The notes beneath the pieces are model-generated. The model was not told the origin of the DNA. It searched no databases and worked only from the letters and a program-made list of their open reading frames with translations. A DNA stretch of 64,000 nt from JBBQFI01 sp038237805 (GTDB lineage: Bacteria; Verrucomicrobiota; Verrucomicrobiia; Chthoniobacterales; UBA10450). Position 1 is the stretch's first letter; the number at the start of each line of letters is the position of its first letter. Where the stretch lies: the NCBI GenBank assembly GCA_038237805.1, contig JBBRYI010000004.1, forward strand, positions 124,001-188,000, read 5' to 3'. Below are positions 49,115-58,429 of the stretch, one piece after another. The translations under genes and the position numbers were made by a program.

Positions 49115-50041
49115 ATGGAGGATCCAATATATCACCGTCCCGTGCTTGCGGCGGAAGTGCTCGAATTGCTCGCACCCAAAGCCGGCGACCTCGTCGTCGA
49201 TGGCACCTGCGGCGGCGGCGGTCATGCGGAAGCAATTCTGCGCGCAGGCGCCGATGTTCTTGCGCTCGATCAGGACCCGGATGCAATTGAGTACACGGCT
49301 AGCCGGCTCTCAACGTTTGGTAAACACGTGAGGTTACGGCAGTGCAATTTTCGCGCAGCTGGCGAAATTCTCGATCAACTCGGAATCGCGCGCATCGGTG
49401 GCGCGCTACTCGATCTCGGTGTTTCCTCGCGACAGCTCGAAAACGGGGAGCGCGGCTTCAGCATAATGCGCAATGGTCCGCTCGACATGCGGATGGATCC
49501 GCGACGCGAGCTGACCGCGGCGATAATCGTCAACACTTACAGCGAAGAAGATCTGACGCGATTGTTTCGCGAATTCGGTGAAGAACCGGCCGCACGTCGC
49601 ATCGCAAGCCAGCTCGTGAAATTGCGCAAGACAATGCCGTTTTACGAGACGGGTTCTCTCGCGCGCGCTGTTGAAAAAATTGTCGGCCGTCACGGGCGGC
49701 GTCATCCCGCGACGCAAGTTTTCCAAGCGCTGCGCATGGAAGTGAATGAAGAGCTCGACGCGCTGGAGGAAGGTTTGCGCGTGCTCACCGATCGGCTGCA
49801 GCCTGGGGGACGCATTGCTGTCATCACATTTCATTCGCTGGAAGATCGCATCGTCAAAAATTTCTTCCGCGATCGCAGCCGCGAATGGCTGGACCGGCCG
49901 GAGTGGCCCGAGCCGCGGCGGAATCCCGAATGGAATTTGCAGGTGATCACGCCGAAACCGGTTGAGCCGGGTGAAATAGAACAGCGCACCAATCCGCGCT
50001 CACGCAGCGCGAAATTGCGCGTGGCCGAAAAAATCAAATGA
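49115..50041 (+). CDS. rsmH: 16S rRNA (cytosine-1402-N4)-methyltransferase RsmH
   Basis: A 308-residue SAM-dependent methyltransferase. 'VVDGTCGGGGHAEAIL' is the SAM-binding loop; 'DLGVSSRQLENGERGFSIMRNGPLDMRMDP', 'EEDLTRLFREFGEEPAARRIA' and 'GGRIAVITFHSLEDRIVKNFF' are RsmH signatures. I choose ATG 49115 over 49040 because a strong AGGAGG sits 8 bases before it (49101-49106) and the resulting N-terminus 'MEDPIYHRPVL' matches the family; the extra 25 residues do not. It overlaps ftsL by ATGA. Confidence 0.94.
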   Translation: MEDPIYHRPVLAAEVLELLAPKAGDLVVDGTCGGGGHAEAILRAGADVLALDQDPDAIEYTASRLSTFGKHVRLRQCNFRAAGEILDQLGIARIGGALLDLGVSSRQLENGERGFSIMRNGPLDMRMDPRRELTAAIIVNTYSEEDLTRLFREFGEEPAARRIASQLVKLRKTMPFYETGSLARAVEKIVGRHGRRHPATQVFQALRMEVNEELDALEEGLRVLTDRLQPGGRIAVITFHSLEDRIVKNFFRDRSREWLDRPEWPEPRRNPEWNLQVITPKPVEPGEIEQRTNPRSRSAKLRVAEKIK

Positions 50042-50406
50042 ACCGTTCGCGCCGAAAAAATTTCAACGCCATCGACGCGCCTTCGCTCGCGCGCTGGATT
50101 GTAATCACAATTTTCGTCGCGCTCGCCGGGTTAATCTACGTTTACCTTAGCCTGCAATTACATCGGCTCGGCGACCAACAGAATAAGTTGGAAAAACAGC
50201 TGGCCGGTTTACGCAATCAAAATGAAGTCGCGACCGGCCAGATCGCGGCCCTTACTTCGCGCGCCTCTTTGCAGCGACGGTTGAAAGAGGGCTACATCAA
50301 AATGGTTCCGATCGCGGAACAAAACATTGTCCGCTTGAGCGCGCCGGCACGCTCGGCCGAAGAAGATGCCATTCAGCCTGTGGCTAATGAGCAAACACGC
50401 CCATGA
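50038..50406 (+). CDS. ftsL: FtsL-like cell division protein
   Basis: A 122-residue bitopic protein: basic N-terminus, one helix (residues ~20-40) and a coiled-coil ('LQLHRLGDQQNKLEKQLAGLRNQNEVATGQIAALTSRASLQRRL'). Sequence alone is too weak for certainty, but position between rsmH and ftsI, size and topology are those of FtsL. It should form the FtsB/FtsL/FtsQ-type scaffold at the division site. ATGA overlaps join it to rsmH and ftsI. Confidence 0.78.
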   Translation: MNRSRRKNFNAIDAPSLARWIVITIFVALAGLIYVYLSLQLHRLGDQQNKLEKQLAGLRNQNEVATGQIAALTSRASLQRRLKEGYIKMVPIAEQNIVRLSAPARSAEEDAIQPVANEQTRP

Positions 50407-52166
50407 AGTGGAACGGACGATTGCGATGCGCGCTGGTTTGCCTCGCATTCATCGTTCTATTCAGCCTCTTTTCATTTCGTCTGGTCTACCTGCAGCTGCT
50501 CAAGCACGACGAATACGCCGGTTTGGCGGCGGAGAAACATGTTTACAGACAACTCATCTACGCCGAGCGCGGCGAAATCTTCGACGCCAACAACGAAGTG
50601 CTTGCGCATAACGTGCCGGTCGAAACCATTGTCGCCGACGCGACCCATCTTAATAATATAGAGGACGCCATTTCATTACTCAGCGCGGCGCTGAAAATGC
50701 CGGCGCGCGAAGTTTCGGAAAAGTTACAGGGCGAACGTCGTTATATCATCGTCAAACGCGAGGTCCCGGAAGCGATCGCGAGTGCGCTGCGCGACAAACT
50801 GCGTCCTGCGAATGTGCGCGGCATCTATTTCGAGCGCGACTCAGCTCGCATTTATCCGAATGGCTCCATGCTCTGCCATGTCATCGGTTTTACCGACTTC
50901 GAGCATCATGGCATCCAGGGCGTCGAATCTTCGATGGATCAATATTTGCACGGAGACGACGGTTACCGATGTATCGAACACAATCGGGCCGGTCAGGAAA
51001 TTGTGCTTTACCGCGGGCAGGAGCGCGCGCCGCGTGACGGTTATCAAGTCCATCTCACGGTCGATTTGAATTTGCAGAACATCGTCGAGAACGAAATCGA
51101 TGCGGCGATGCAGGAATTTCATCCGGCGAAGGCGACGATCATTCTCATGCGTCCGGAAACCGGTGAGATTCTGGCGATGGCGAACCGTCCAAATTTCGAT
51201 CTGAATTTGCGCGCAACGGCGAAGCCCGAACAAATGAAGAACCGCGCCATCATCGACATGATGGAGCCGGGCTCAACGTTCAAGATCGTCACCGCCGCAG
51301 CCGCTTTGAACGAACGCAAAGTGAAACCGGACACAACGATCTTTTGTGAAAACGGCGCCTGGACTTATGGAGGTCGCGTTCTGCACGATCACAAACCGTA
51401 CGGCGAACTGAGTGTGCGCGATGTGCTCATTAAATCGAGTAACATTGGCGCGGCGAAGCTCGCGATGGGCGTGGGCGAAGAAAAATTTCACGAGTACATC
51501 CGCCGCTTTGGTTTCGGCGAGCGCACCGGTATCGAACTGCCCGGCGAGATCGGCGGAATGGTTCATTCGCCGCAGACGTGGAGCAAGATTTCCATCACGC
51601 GCATTCCGATGGGACACGAGATTGGTGTTACGCCATTGCAAATGATGGTGGCGATGGGCGCGATCGCGAACGGCGGCAAACTCGTTACGCCGCGCATTGT
51701 TAAATCGATTACGGAGAGCAACGGAAAAACCTTCACCACGTTTTCGCCTGTTGTTTTGCGGCAAGTGATTTCGTCTCAGACTGCGACGATGATAGGGGAT
51801 GCACTGCGCGGTGTCGTGAGCGATCGCGGCACCGCCGCCGCAGCAGCAGTTCCCGGTTTTACAATCGCAGGAAAGACCGGCACAGCGCAAAAAGTCGATC
51901 CCAAAGGCGGATACGAACACGGCAAATATGTTGTTTCGTTTACGGGATATCTTCCGGCCGATCATCCGGAATTTGTTGGCCTCGTGGTGCTCGACGATGC
52001 GCACACGAGCAAACCGGAATTAAATTATGGCGGCCTTGTCGCCGGACCGATCTTCGCGCGGGTGGCGGAAAAAGCCGCGCGTTATCTCGATCTCGAGCCG
52101 CATGAGGAACCTGGCAAAGGAGTGACTGCGGGACGTGTTGCCTTAACCAACGCCGCACGCCGTTGA
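50403..52166 (+). CDS. ftsI: Peptidoglycan transpeptidase FtsI (PBP3-type)
   Basis: A 587-residue penicillin-binding protein that cross-links septal peptidoglycan. One N-terminal anchor helix, a dimerisation domain starting 'RGEIFDANNEVLAHNVP', and the transpeptidase domain with catalytic Ser in 'MEPGSTFKIV', 'SSN' in 'LIKSSNIGAAKLA' and 'KTG' in 'IAGKTGTAQKV'. No PASTA domain is found at the C-terminus. ATG 50403 overlaps ftsL. 28 bases lie between its stop and murE. Confidence 0.95.
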   Translation: MKWNGRLRCALVCLAFIVLFSLFSFRLVYLQLLKHDEYAGLAAEKHVYRQLIYAERGEIFDANNEVLAHNVPVETIVADATHLNNIEDAISLLSAALKMPAREVSEKLQGERRYIIVKREVPEAIASALRDKLRPANVRGIYFERDSARIYPNGSMLCHVIGFTDFEHHGIQGVESSMDQYLHGDDGYRCIEHNRAGQEIVLYRGQERAPRDGYQVHLTVDLNLQNIVENEIDAAMQEFHPAKATIILMRPETGEILAMANRPNFDLNLRATAKPEQMKNRAIIDMMEPGSTFKIVTAAAALNERKVKPDTTIFCENGAWTYGGRVLHDHKPYGELSVRDVLIKSSNIGAAKLAMGVGEEKFHEYIRRFGFGERTGIELPGEIGGMVHSPQTWSKISITRIPMGHEIGVTPLQMMVAMGAIANGGKLVTPRIVKSITESNGKTFTTFSPVVLRQVISSQTATMIGDALRGVVSDRGTAAAAAVPGFTIAGKTGTAQKVDPKGGYEHGKYVVSFTGYLPADHPEFVGLVVLDDAHTSKPELNYGGLVAGPIFARVAEKAARYLDLEPHEEPGKGVTAGRVALTNAARR

Positions 52167-52194
52167 GCATTTTGCGTTCACCTCGCCGTTCCTC

Positions 52195-53673
52195 ATGCAG
52201 CTCAAAACTCTCACCGCCGCCATCACGCCGCGCCAAATCCTCGGGCCGCTCGATCGGGAAGTGGAAAGCATCGCGTATGATTCGCGACGCGTTCAGAAAA
52301 ACAGTCTCTTCGTTGCGCTCAAAGGGGAAAAAAGCGACGGGCACCAATTCATCGACCAGGCGATCGACCGTGGTGCTTCGAGTATCGTTAGTGAGCGCGA
52401 AGATAAACACGCACGCGCGACCACCCTGGTGGTGGAGAACTCGCGCGAGGCTCTTGCCGATCTCGCGGCCGCGTTTTATCAGAGGCCGGCCCGTCGTTTG
52501 AAAATGGCCGGCGTCACCGGCACGAATGGAAAAACAACCACAACATTTTTAATCAAGCACATCTGCGAAAAGGCCGGGGTGCGCTGCGGCCTCATCGGCA
52601 CGGTTCGCTACGAAATCGGTGAACGCATTCTCCCTGCAGTTCGGACCACGCCCGAATCATTGGAAGTGCAGGAATTACTCGCCCAAATCGCGGATGCCGG
52701 ATGCAAGGCTGCGGCGATGGAGGTTTCTTCACATGCACTTGCGCAGGAGAGGACGCGCGGATTGGAGTGGGATGTAGCCGTTTTCACGAATCTCACGCAG
52801 GACCACCTCGATTTTCACGGCACCATGGAAAGGTATTTCGAATCGAAAACAAAACTTTTTACCGCATTGCCGGAGCAAAAATGGAAAAAGAAAAGTCTCG
52901 CGGTGATCAACGCCGACGATCACTACGGCCAGCTTTTGATCGATCGCGTCGGAAAGAAAACGCCCGTCGTCACCTACGGCCTGGGTGTCCACGCCGATTT
53001 TCGCGCTTCAAATTATCGCATGGAATTTGGCGGAACCTCGTATCAGCTCGATGCGCGCGGCAAAAATTATCTCGTGCGCGTTCCGTTGATCGGAAGATTT
53101 AACGTCGCCAATTCCATGGCGGCATTGGCCGCGGCAAACGGGCTCGGTGTCAATTTACGAGAAGCGATCTTAAGTCTTGGGAAGGCGCCGCAAGTTCCCG
53201 GACGCCTCGAATCAGTGCCGGCCAAACGCCAATTCCGAGTCTTCGTTGATTATGCGCATAGCGACGATGCGCTGTTGAATGTTCTAAAAACTCTGCGCGA
53301 TCTGGAACCGAATCGTCTCATTCTTGTCTTCGGGTGCGGCGGCGATCGCGATCGGCAAAAGCGCCCGCTTATGGGCCGGGTCGCCGATCAACACGCGGAC
53401 TTCAGCATCATTACATCCGACAATCCGCGAAAAGAAAATCCGGACGCGATCATCGCGGAAGTGGAAAAAGGATTTCGTTCCGAGCGTTACGAAAAAATTC
53501 CCGACCGCACGGAAGCGATCGCGCGCGCCATCGCGCTCGCGAAACCGCGCGATATTGTTTTGATCGCAGGCAAAGGCCACGAGACCTACCAGGAGTTCGC
53601 CGACCACACCATCCCCTTCGACGACGTGCAGGTCGCGCGTCGTGCGCTGGAAAATCATCCGGTGGAATTCTAA
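52195..53673 (+). CDS. murE: UDP-MurNAc-L-Ala-D-Glu:meso-diaminopimelate ligase MurE
   Basis: A 492-residue Mur ligase. ATP-binding 'GVTGTNGKTTTT' at residues ~107-117, central 'EVSSHAL' and 'TNLTQDHLDFHGTMERYF', and the C-domain 'DYAHSDDAL'. The 'SDNPRKENP' motif marks enzymes that add meso-diaminopimelate, so the cell wall is predicted to be A2pm-type. The 3' end is followed by the palindromic element that separates it from murF. Confidence 0.96.
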   Translation: MQLKTLTAAITPRQILGPLDREVESIAYDSRRVQKNSLFVALKGEKSDGHQFIDQAIDRGASSIVSEREDKHARATTLVVENSREALADLAAAFYQRPARRLKMAGVTGTNGKTTTTFLIKHICEKAGVRCGLIGTVRYEIGERILPAVRTTPESLEVQELLAQIADAGCKAAAMEVSSHALAQERTRGLEWDVAVFTNLTQDHLDFHGTMERYFESKTKLFTALPEQKWKKKSLAVINADDHYGQLLIDRVGKKTPVVTYGLGVHADFRASNYRMEFGGTSYQLDARGKNYLVRVPLIGRFNVANSMAALAAANGLGVNLREAILSLGKAPQVPGRLESVPAKRQFRVFVDYAHSDDALLNVLKTLRDLEPNRLILVFGCGGDRDRQKRPLMGRVADQHADFSIITSDNPRKENPDAIIAEVEKGFRSERYEKIPDRTEAIARAIALAKPRDIVLIAGKGHETYQEFADHTIPFDDVQVARRALENHPVEF

Positions 53674-53716
53674 AATGATTTTTCATTCCCACTTCAGGAA
53701 ATGCGAGGCACAATAT

Positions 53717-53848
53717 CTGGGGAGCGCACGCGCCTCGCGTGCTGGTTGCGGCGCCTCGCCGCAACGAAGTTTTTCTTCGTTCCGATTTGCGGGAATTCGC
53801 GATGGCGAGGGCGCCATCGCCCGCACGCGAGGCGCGTGCGCTCCCCAG
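53717..53848. repeat. Palindromic intergenic element, copy 2 (murE/murF)
   Basis: Perfect 26-base inverted ends (53717-53742 and 53823-53848). Inside are hairpins (G)TTGCGGCG-CCT-CGCCGCAA(C), GAAG-TTTTT-CTTC and GATGGCG-AGGG-CGCCATC. Each outer arm can itself fold as GCACGCG-CCT-CGCGTGC or its complement GCACGCG-AGG-CGCGTGC. The murF start lies 21 bases after it. Confidence 0.93.
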
Positions 53849-53868
53849 AACTCTGCGAGCATCACGTC

Positions 53869-55263
53869 ATGGATCCGCTGACGCTTTCGCAAATCGCAAA
53901 GTTCGCGAGTGCGGACATTTCGTTAGGCAAGGCCGACGCCCTAGTCACGAAAATGAGCACAGATTCGCGCACCTTGCAGTCGGGCGACCTGTTCATTGCG
54001 CTGCGCGGCGAGAATTTTGATGCTCACCGCTTTATCACGATGGCGAAGGAACGCGGTGCTATTGCCGCAATCGTTGAACGCGATTGGACGGGAAAGATAT
54101 CCGCTGATTTTCCTCTCCTGCGGGTCCGCGGTACGCTGGCCGCTTATCAAGAAATTGCCGCTGAATATCGGCGGTTGCTTTCGCTAAAAGTAATCGCGAT
54201 TACCGGCAGCAATGGAAAGACGACGACGAAAGATTTCGTCGCCGCCGCGCTCGGCCATCGTTTTCGCGTTACGAAAACGGAAGGCAATTTCAATAATCAC
54301 GTTGGTCTGCCGAGAACAATCCTGGAAGCAACATCGCAGGATGAAATCGCAGTTTGGGAGATTGGGATGAATCATCCCGGCGAAATCGCGGCACTGGCGA
54401 AGATCGCAGCGCCTGATGTCGGCATCATCACCAATATTGGCGTCGCTCATATTGAATTCATGGGATCGCGCGACGCGATCGCTCAGGAGAAGGGCGCGCT
54501 CGCGGAAGGGATCGGGCCGCAGGGGACGCTCATTTTAAATGCGGACGATCCCTTCAGTGAAGGGATCGCAAAGCGAACACGGGCGAAAGTTATCCTGGCC
54601 GGCACAAAAAAAGGAACGGTGTGCGCGACCGATCTGCGCCAGAGTGCGAGCGGATCCGAATTCACAATTATGGAAGGCGCGCATCGCTGCCGCGCGCAAT
54701 TGCCGGTTCCCGGTCTGCACATGATCCAAAACGCCTTGCTTGCGGTTGCGGCTGGGCGGGTTTTTGGGCTTTCGATTGAAGATTGCGCGGCCGGCCTCGC
54801 TTCCGCGCCTCTGACGAAAGCGCGTCTGCAGATCAAAACCATTCGTGGCGTTCAATTCATCGATGACAGTTACAATGCGAATCCGGAGTCGATGCGCGCG
54901 GCCTTGGCCACGTTGGCGGAATTAGAAACTGATGGGCGTCGCATCGCCGTGCTCGGTGAAATGTCGGAACTCGGGGCCGAATCCGAGCGCGGTCATCGCG
55001 AAGTTGGCGAAGTCGCGGCGACTTTGAAGATTGATGAATTGATCGCGATCGGGAAAACCGCATCGGCAATCGCAGACGCCGCGCAAAAAGCCGGGTTGGA
55101 AAAAAGTCGCACCGTCGCTTCTCCGCATGAAGCCGCCGAAATCCTTGCTGAAGAAACTTCGCCTAACGACCTGGTGCTCATCAAAGGCAGTCGCGCCGCG
55201 CGCACTGAACGCGTGCTCGAAGAATTCGCGAAACGTGAATCGCCACAAGGAATCGCCTCGTGA
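53869..55263 (+). CDS. murF: UDP-MurNAc-tripeptide:D-Ala-D-Ala ligase MurF
   Basis: A 464-residue Mur ligase that adds D-Ala-D-Ala to the stem peptide. N-domain 'MSTDSRTLQSGDLFIALRGENFDAH', ATP-site 'ITGSNGKTTTKDF' (residues ~111-123), 'GVAHIEFMGS', and C-domain 'DDSYNANPESMRAAL'. An upstream frame extension (53701) merely translates the palindromic repeat, so ATG 53869 is used. It ends at GTGA with mraY. Confidence 0.95.
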   Translation: MDPLTLSQIAKFASADISLGKADALVTKMSTDSRTLQSGDLFIALRGENFDAHRFITMAKERGAIAAIVERDWTGKISADFPLLRVRGTLAAYQEIAAEYRRLLSLKVIAITGSNGKTTTKDFVAAALGHRFRVTKTEGNFNNHVGLPRTILEATSQDEIAVWEIGMNHPGEIAALAKIAAPDVGIITNIGVAHIEFMGSRDAIAQEKGALAEGIGPQGTLILNADDPFSEGIAKRTRAKVILAGTKKGTVCATDLRQSASGSEFTIMEGAHRCRAQLPVPGLHMIQNALLAVAAGRVFGLSIEDCAAGLASAPLTKARLQIKTIRGVQFIDDSYNANPESMRAALATLAELETDGRRIAVLGEMSELGAESERGHREVGEVAATLKIDELIAIGKTASAIADAAQKAGLEKSRTVASPHEAAEILAEETSPNDLVLIKGSRAARTERVLEEFAKRESPQGIAS

Positions 55264-56360
55264 TTTATTATCTTCATCTTCTCAGCGATCAGGTCCGCGG
55301 CTTCAATGTTTTTTATTACGTTACGTTTCGCGCTGTCGCCGCCGCGATCACGGCTTTTCTTCTTTGTTTGCTTTCCGGAAATTTCATCATCCGAAAGCTC
55401 ATTTCACTGAAGGTCGGTCAACCGATTCGTACCGCGGACGAAGTGCGCCGGCTCGCCGAATTGCACGGTGGAAAACAAGGCACCCCGACCATGGGAGGTG
55501 TTCTCATCATTGGTTCCGTTTTTCTTTCGAGCGTGTTATGGGCGCGCCCGGATAACCGCTTCGTCTGGCTCGTCCTCTTTACCATGCTCTATCTTGGCGT
55601 CCTCGGTTTCGTGGACGACTACCTGAAAGTCGTGAGCAAAAAATCTGACGGGATTCCTGCTCGCCTTAAGTTCCTTTTTCAAATCATTCTCGCGGCGATC
55701 GTCACCGCAGTTTTTCTTACGAGTCCGCTCATCGAAGTGCAGGCTCGCGCGCTTTATCTTCCGTTCTTCAAAGCGCCGGTGACCACCAACATGGGTTGGT
55801 TCACGTTCGTGTTCTTCGCTCTTGTTGTTGTCGGTTCGTCAAACGCCGTCAATCTTACCGACGGTCTCGATGGTCTGGCGATCGGTTGCACGATCACGGT
55901 CGCCTTCGCCTACGCGCTGCTTTCGTACGCCGCGGGAAATTTCAAGATCGCGGAATACTTGCAGGTCCCGTTCTATCCGTTCACCGGGGAGCTGACCGTC
56001 GTCTGCAGCGCACTCGTCGGCGCGGGCCTTGGTTTTCTCTGGTTCAACTGTCATCCGGCGCGCGTTTTCATGGGCGACACCGGTTCGCTGGCGATCGGCG
56101 GCATGATTGGTGTTGTCGCGATTTGCTGCAAACAAGAACTGCTGCTCGCTGTCGTCGGTGGCGTCTTCGTGATCGAAGCCGTGTCAGTCATCCTCCAGGT
56201 CCTGAGTTTCAAACTCACCGGCAAACGCATTTTTGCGATGTCGCCGATCCATCACCATTTCGAACTCGCCGGCTGGAAGGAAAACACGGTCATCGTGCGC
56301 TTTTGGATCTTGTCGGCAATTTTCGCGCTCCTCGGACTCGCCACTCTCAAATTAAGATAA
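55260..56360 (+). CDS. mraY: Phospho-MurNAc-pentapeptide transferase MraY
   Basis: A 366-residue, ten-helix enzyme that makes lipid I from undecaprenyl phosphate and UDP-MurNAc-pentapeptide. 'GKQGTPTMGGVLII' near residue 80, the Asp pair in 'FVDDYLKV', the 'NLTDGLDGLAIGC' loop with its catalytic Asp, and 'MSPIHHHFELAGWKE' are MraY signatures. GTG 55260 overlaps the murF stop. The gene is one base from murD. Confidence 0.97.
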   Translation: MIYYLHLLSDQVRGFNVFYYVTFRAVAAAITAFLLCLLSGNFIIRKLISLKVGQPIRTADEVRRLAELHGGKQGTPTMGGVLIIGSVFLSSVLWARPDNRFVWLVLFTMLYLGVLGFVDDYLKVVSKKSDGIPARLKFLFQIILAAIVTAVFLTSPLIEVQARALYLPFFKAPVTTNMGWFTFVFFALVVVGSSNAVNLTDGLDGLAIGCTITVAFAYALLSYAAGNFKIAEYLQVPFYPFTGELTVVCSALVGAGLGFLWFNCHPARVFMGDTGSLAIGGMIGVVAICCKQELLLAVVGGVFVIEAVSVILQVLSFKLTGKRIFAMSPIHHHFELAGWKENTVIVRFWILSAIFALLGLATLKLR

Positions 56361-56361
56361 C

Positions 56362-57687
56362 GTGCGCTACAAAAACAAAAACGTTGCTGTGCTCGGTGCG
56401 GGTTTGAGTGGAACCGCCGCCGCTCTGCTTCTCGTCGCCGAAGGCGCCAACGTCACAGTGCTCGACAGCGCCGACGAAAAGAAACTGCTCAAGCCCACGA
56501 TGGAAAATCTGCGCGCGCAAGGTGTGCGCGTGATGTGCGGACCAGATGTAGAACGCGATTCCTCATCCTACGATTTCGTTGTCCTCAGTCCGGGCATCGA
56601 TCCTGATTCGCAGCTCGCACAGAATTTTTCTTCGCGCAAAATCGAAACCATCGGCGAGCTCGAGTTGGGCTGGCGTTCCTGCACGCTTCCGGTCATTGCC
56701 ATCACCGGAACCAATGGTAAAACCACGACGACGGAGCTGGTCGCGCAAACGTTAAACGCGTGCGGTCAGCGTACGATTGCGTGCGGGAATATCGGCAAGC
56801 CGTTATCGGACATCGTCCGCAAACAAGAAAAATACGACGTGCTCACCGTCGAAGTGAGTTCGTTTCAGTTGGAAACAATTCGCACGTTCCGACCGGCGAT
56901 CAGCGTCTGGCTGAATTTCGCGCCCGATCATCTTGATCGTTATTCCTCAGTCGCGGAATACCGCACCGCGAAACTTCGCATCTTCGAAAATCAAACCGCG
57001 GATGACGTTGCGGTCGTGAACGCGCTGGAGCGCTTGCCGCAAGTGCAGGCGCGACCGACTACCTTCAGCGCATACGCGAACGACGCGGATTTTCGCCTCC
57101 AAGGCGGCGCAATCGTTTATCGCGACGAAGCAGTCCTGCGTTTATCCGACACAAAACTGCGCGGATCGCACAACATCGAGAACTTGATGGCAACACTCGC
57201 CGTCGGTCTCGCGCGCGGACTGACTTTTGCCGAAATGGTGCCCCCGCTCTCGCAATACGAACCGCAACCGCATCGCTGCGAATTTGTCCGCGAAGTCGGA
57301 GGCGCGACTTATATCAACGATTCGAAAGCGACGAATCTCGACGCGGTCGAGAAGGCATTACTTGCGCAAAGCAAACCTGTCATTCTCATCGCGGGCGGAA
57401 AAGACAAAGGCTTCACCTACGATCCGTTGCGCTCGCTCGTGAGCGAAAAAGTTCGCGCCACAATTCTAATTGGCGAAATGGCGGACAATATCGCGCGCGA
57501 TTGGAAGGACGCCGTTCCGACAGAGATCGCCGATTCGCTCGCGGATGCGGTCGAACGCGCACGCAGCCTGGCCAAGCCGGGCGAAGTCGTCCTCTTTTCA
57601 CCCGGAACGTCTTCCTTCGACATGTTTAAGAGTTACGCCGATCGCGGTGACCAATTTCGTGCCCTCGTTCACGCCTTACCGAAATGA
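56362..57687 (+). CDS. murD: UDP-MurNAc-L-alanine:D-glutamate ligase MurD
   Basis: A 441-residue Mur ligase that adds D-Glu. An N-terminal Rossmann region 'VAVLGAGLSGTAAALLL', ATP site 'ITGTNGKTTTTEL' (residues ~114-126), 'EVSSFQLE', 'NFAPDHLDRY', and the C-domain 'INDSKATNLDAVEKAL' plus 'FSPGTSSFDMFKSYADRGDQF'. Starts at GTG 56362, one base after mraY, and overlaps the LysM gene (ATGA). Confidence 0.96.
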   Translation: MRYKNKNVAVLGAGLSGTAAALLLVAEGANVTVLDSADEKKLLKPTMENLRAQGVRVMCGPDVERDSSSYDFVVLSPGIDPDSQLAQNFSSRKIETIGELELGWRSCTLPVIAITGTNGKTTTTELVAQTLNACGQRTIACGNIGKPLSDIVRKQEKYDVLTVEVSSFQLETIRTFRPAISVWLNFAPDHLDRYSSVAEYRTAKLRIFENQTADDVAVVNALERLPQVQARPTTFSAYANDADFRLQGGAIVYRDEAVLRLSDTKLRGSHNIENLMATLAVGLARGLTFAEMVPPLSQYEPQPHRCEFVREVGGATYINDSKATNLDAVEKALLAQSKPVILIAGGKDKGFTYDPLRSLVSEKVRATILIGEMADNIARDWKDAVPTEIADSLADAVERARSLAKPGEVVLFSPGTSSFDMFKSYADRGDQFRALVHALPK

Positions 57688-58265
57688 AAATAAAATTACC
57701 CAAGCTCCTTCAACGCAAAAAGCTTCGCGCATCAACGGCGCGCCGGTCGCTCACCGCTCCGAGTGACATGGACTACGAAGAAATGTCGGAGCCGAACATG
57801 AAGCTGTCGCGCGCGCTGCTCATTGTCCTGGTCCTGCATGTTGTCGCTGTTGCCGGCATCATCGCGTTTAACGCCATCAAAACGCGGCAAGGTTCGTTGC
57901 CACCGCCGCCGCTTGCGAAAAATGTGAGCGCACAGATTGCGGAGGCGCCGCCTGCGATGGAGCCGGTCGTGAAAGAAAAGGAATCCGCGTCGGCAAATCA
58001 CGCCGAGGATAAAAAGCCCGCGCATACAAGTGTCGCGAAGGAGGAACAGCCGGCGAAGCACAACGCCAAAAGCTCCGTCGCGGATTCGGGAAAAACTTAT
58101 GTCGTCGCCAAAGGCGACAACCCAGTGACCATCGCGCGCAAGTTCAAGGTTTCGTATGACAGTTTGCTCGCGCTCAATCACATCGATGATCCGCGCAAGC
58201 TGAAGATCGGGCAGAAGCTGTTGATTCCCGCGAAAACGACGAAGCCGAAAAAATCGGAGGAATAA
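57684..58265 (+). CDS. LysM-domain membrane protein of the dcw cluster
   Basis: A 193-residue protein: basic cytoplasmic N-terminus, one transmembrane helix (residues ~43-64), a Lys/Glu/Ala-rich linker and a C-terminal LysM domain ('YVVAKGDNPVTIARKFKVSYDSLLALNHIDDPRKLKIGQKLLIP', residues ~138-182), which binds peptidoglycan. Such a gene is not part of the classic cluster; it lies in the position between murD and ftsW, so a septal wall-binding factor is likely. ATGA overlap with murD; the palindromic element separates it from ftsW. Confidence 0.85.
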   Translation: MKIKLPKLLQRKKLRASTARRSLTAPSDMDYEEMSEPNMKLSRALLIVLVLHVVAVAGIIAFNAIKTRQGSLPPPPLAKNVSAQIAEAPPAMEPVVKEKESASANHAEDKKPAHTSVAKEEQPAKHNAKSSVADSGKTYVVAKGDNPVTIARKFKVSYDSLLALNHIDDPRKLKIGQKLLIPAKTTKPKKSEE

Positions 58266-58289
58266 CGAATGGCGACGCATAAATGCGAT

Positions 58290-58419
58290 TGGGTAGCGCA
58301 CGCGTCTCGCGTGTCGGTTGCGGCGTCTCACCGCAACAATCTTTTTGTTTTCATTGCTCGAAAGAAGTCCGCGATGGCGAGGACGCCATCGCCCACACGC
58401 GAGACGCGTGCGCTACCCA
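58290..58419. repeat. Palindromic intergenic element, copy 3 (GTCTC subtype; LysM/ftsW)
   Basis: Perfect 25-base inverted ends (58290-58314 and 58395-58419). Every CCT/AGG present at the matching positions of the 53717 copy is TCT/AGA here or carries a corresponding A change, in both outer arms and in the inner hairpins TTGCGGCG-TCT-CACCGCAA and GATGGCG-AGGA-CGCCATC. The changes keep the arms paired. ftsW starts 10 bases later. Confidence 0.92.
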
Positions 58420-58429
58420 GAATCTGAAA

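Noticed and set aside
53701..53868. Upstream in-frame extension of murF
   Set aside because: It only translates the palindromic element; the same happens before actC (2148), ftsW (58283) and murG (59703). The family N-termini begin after the element.
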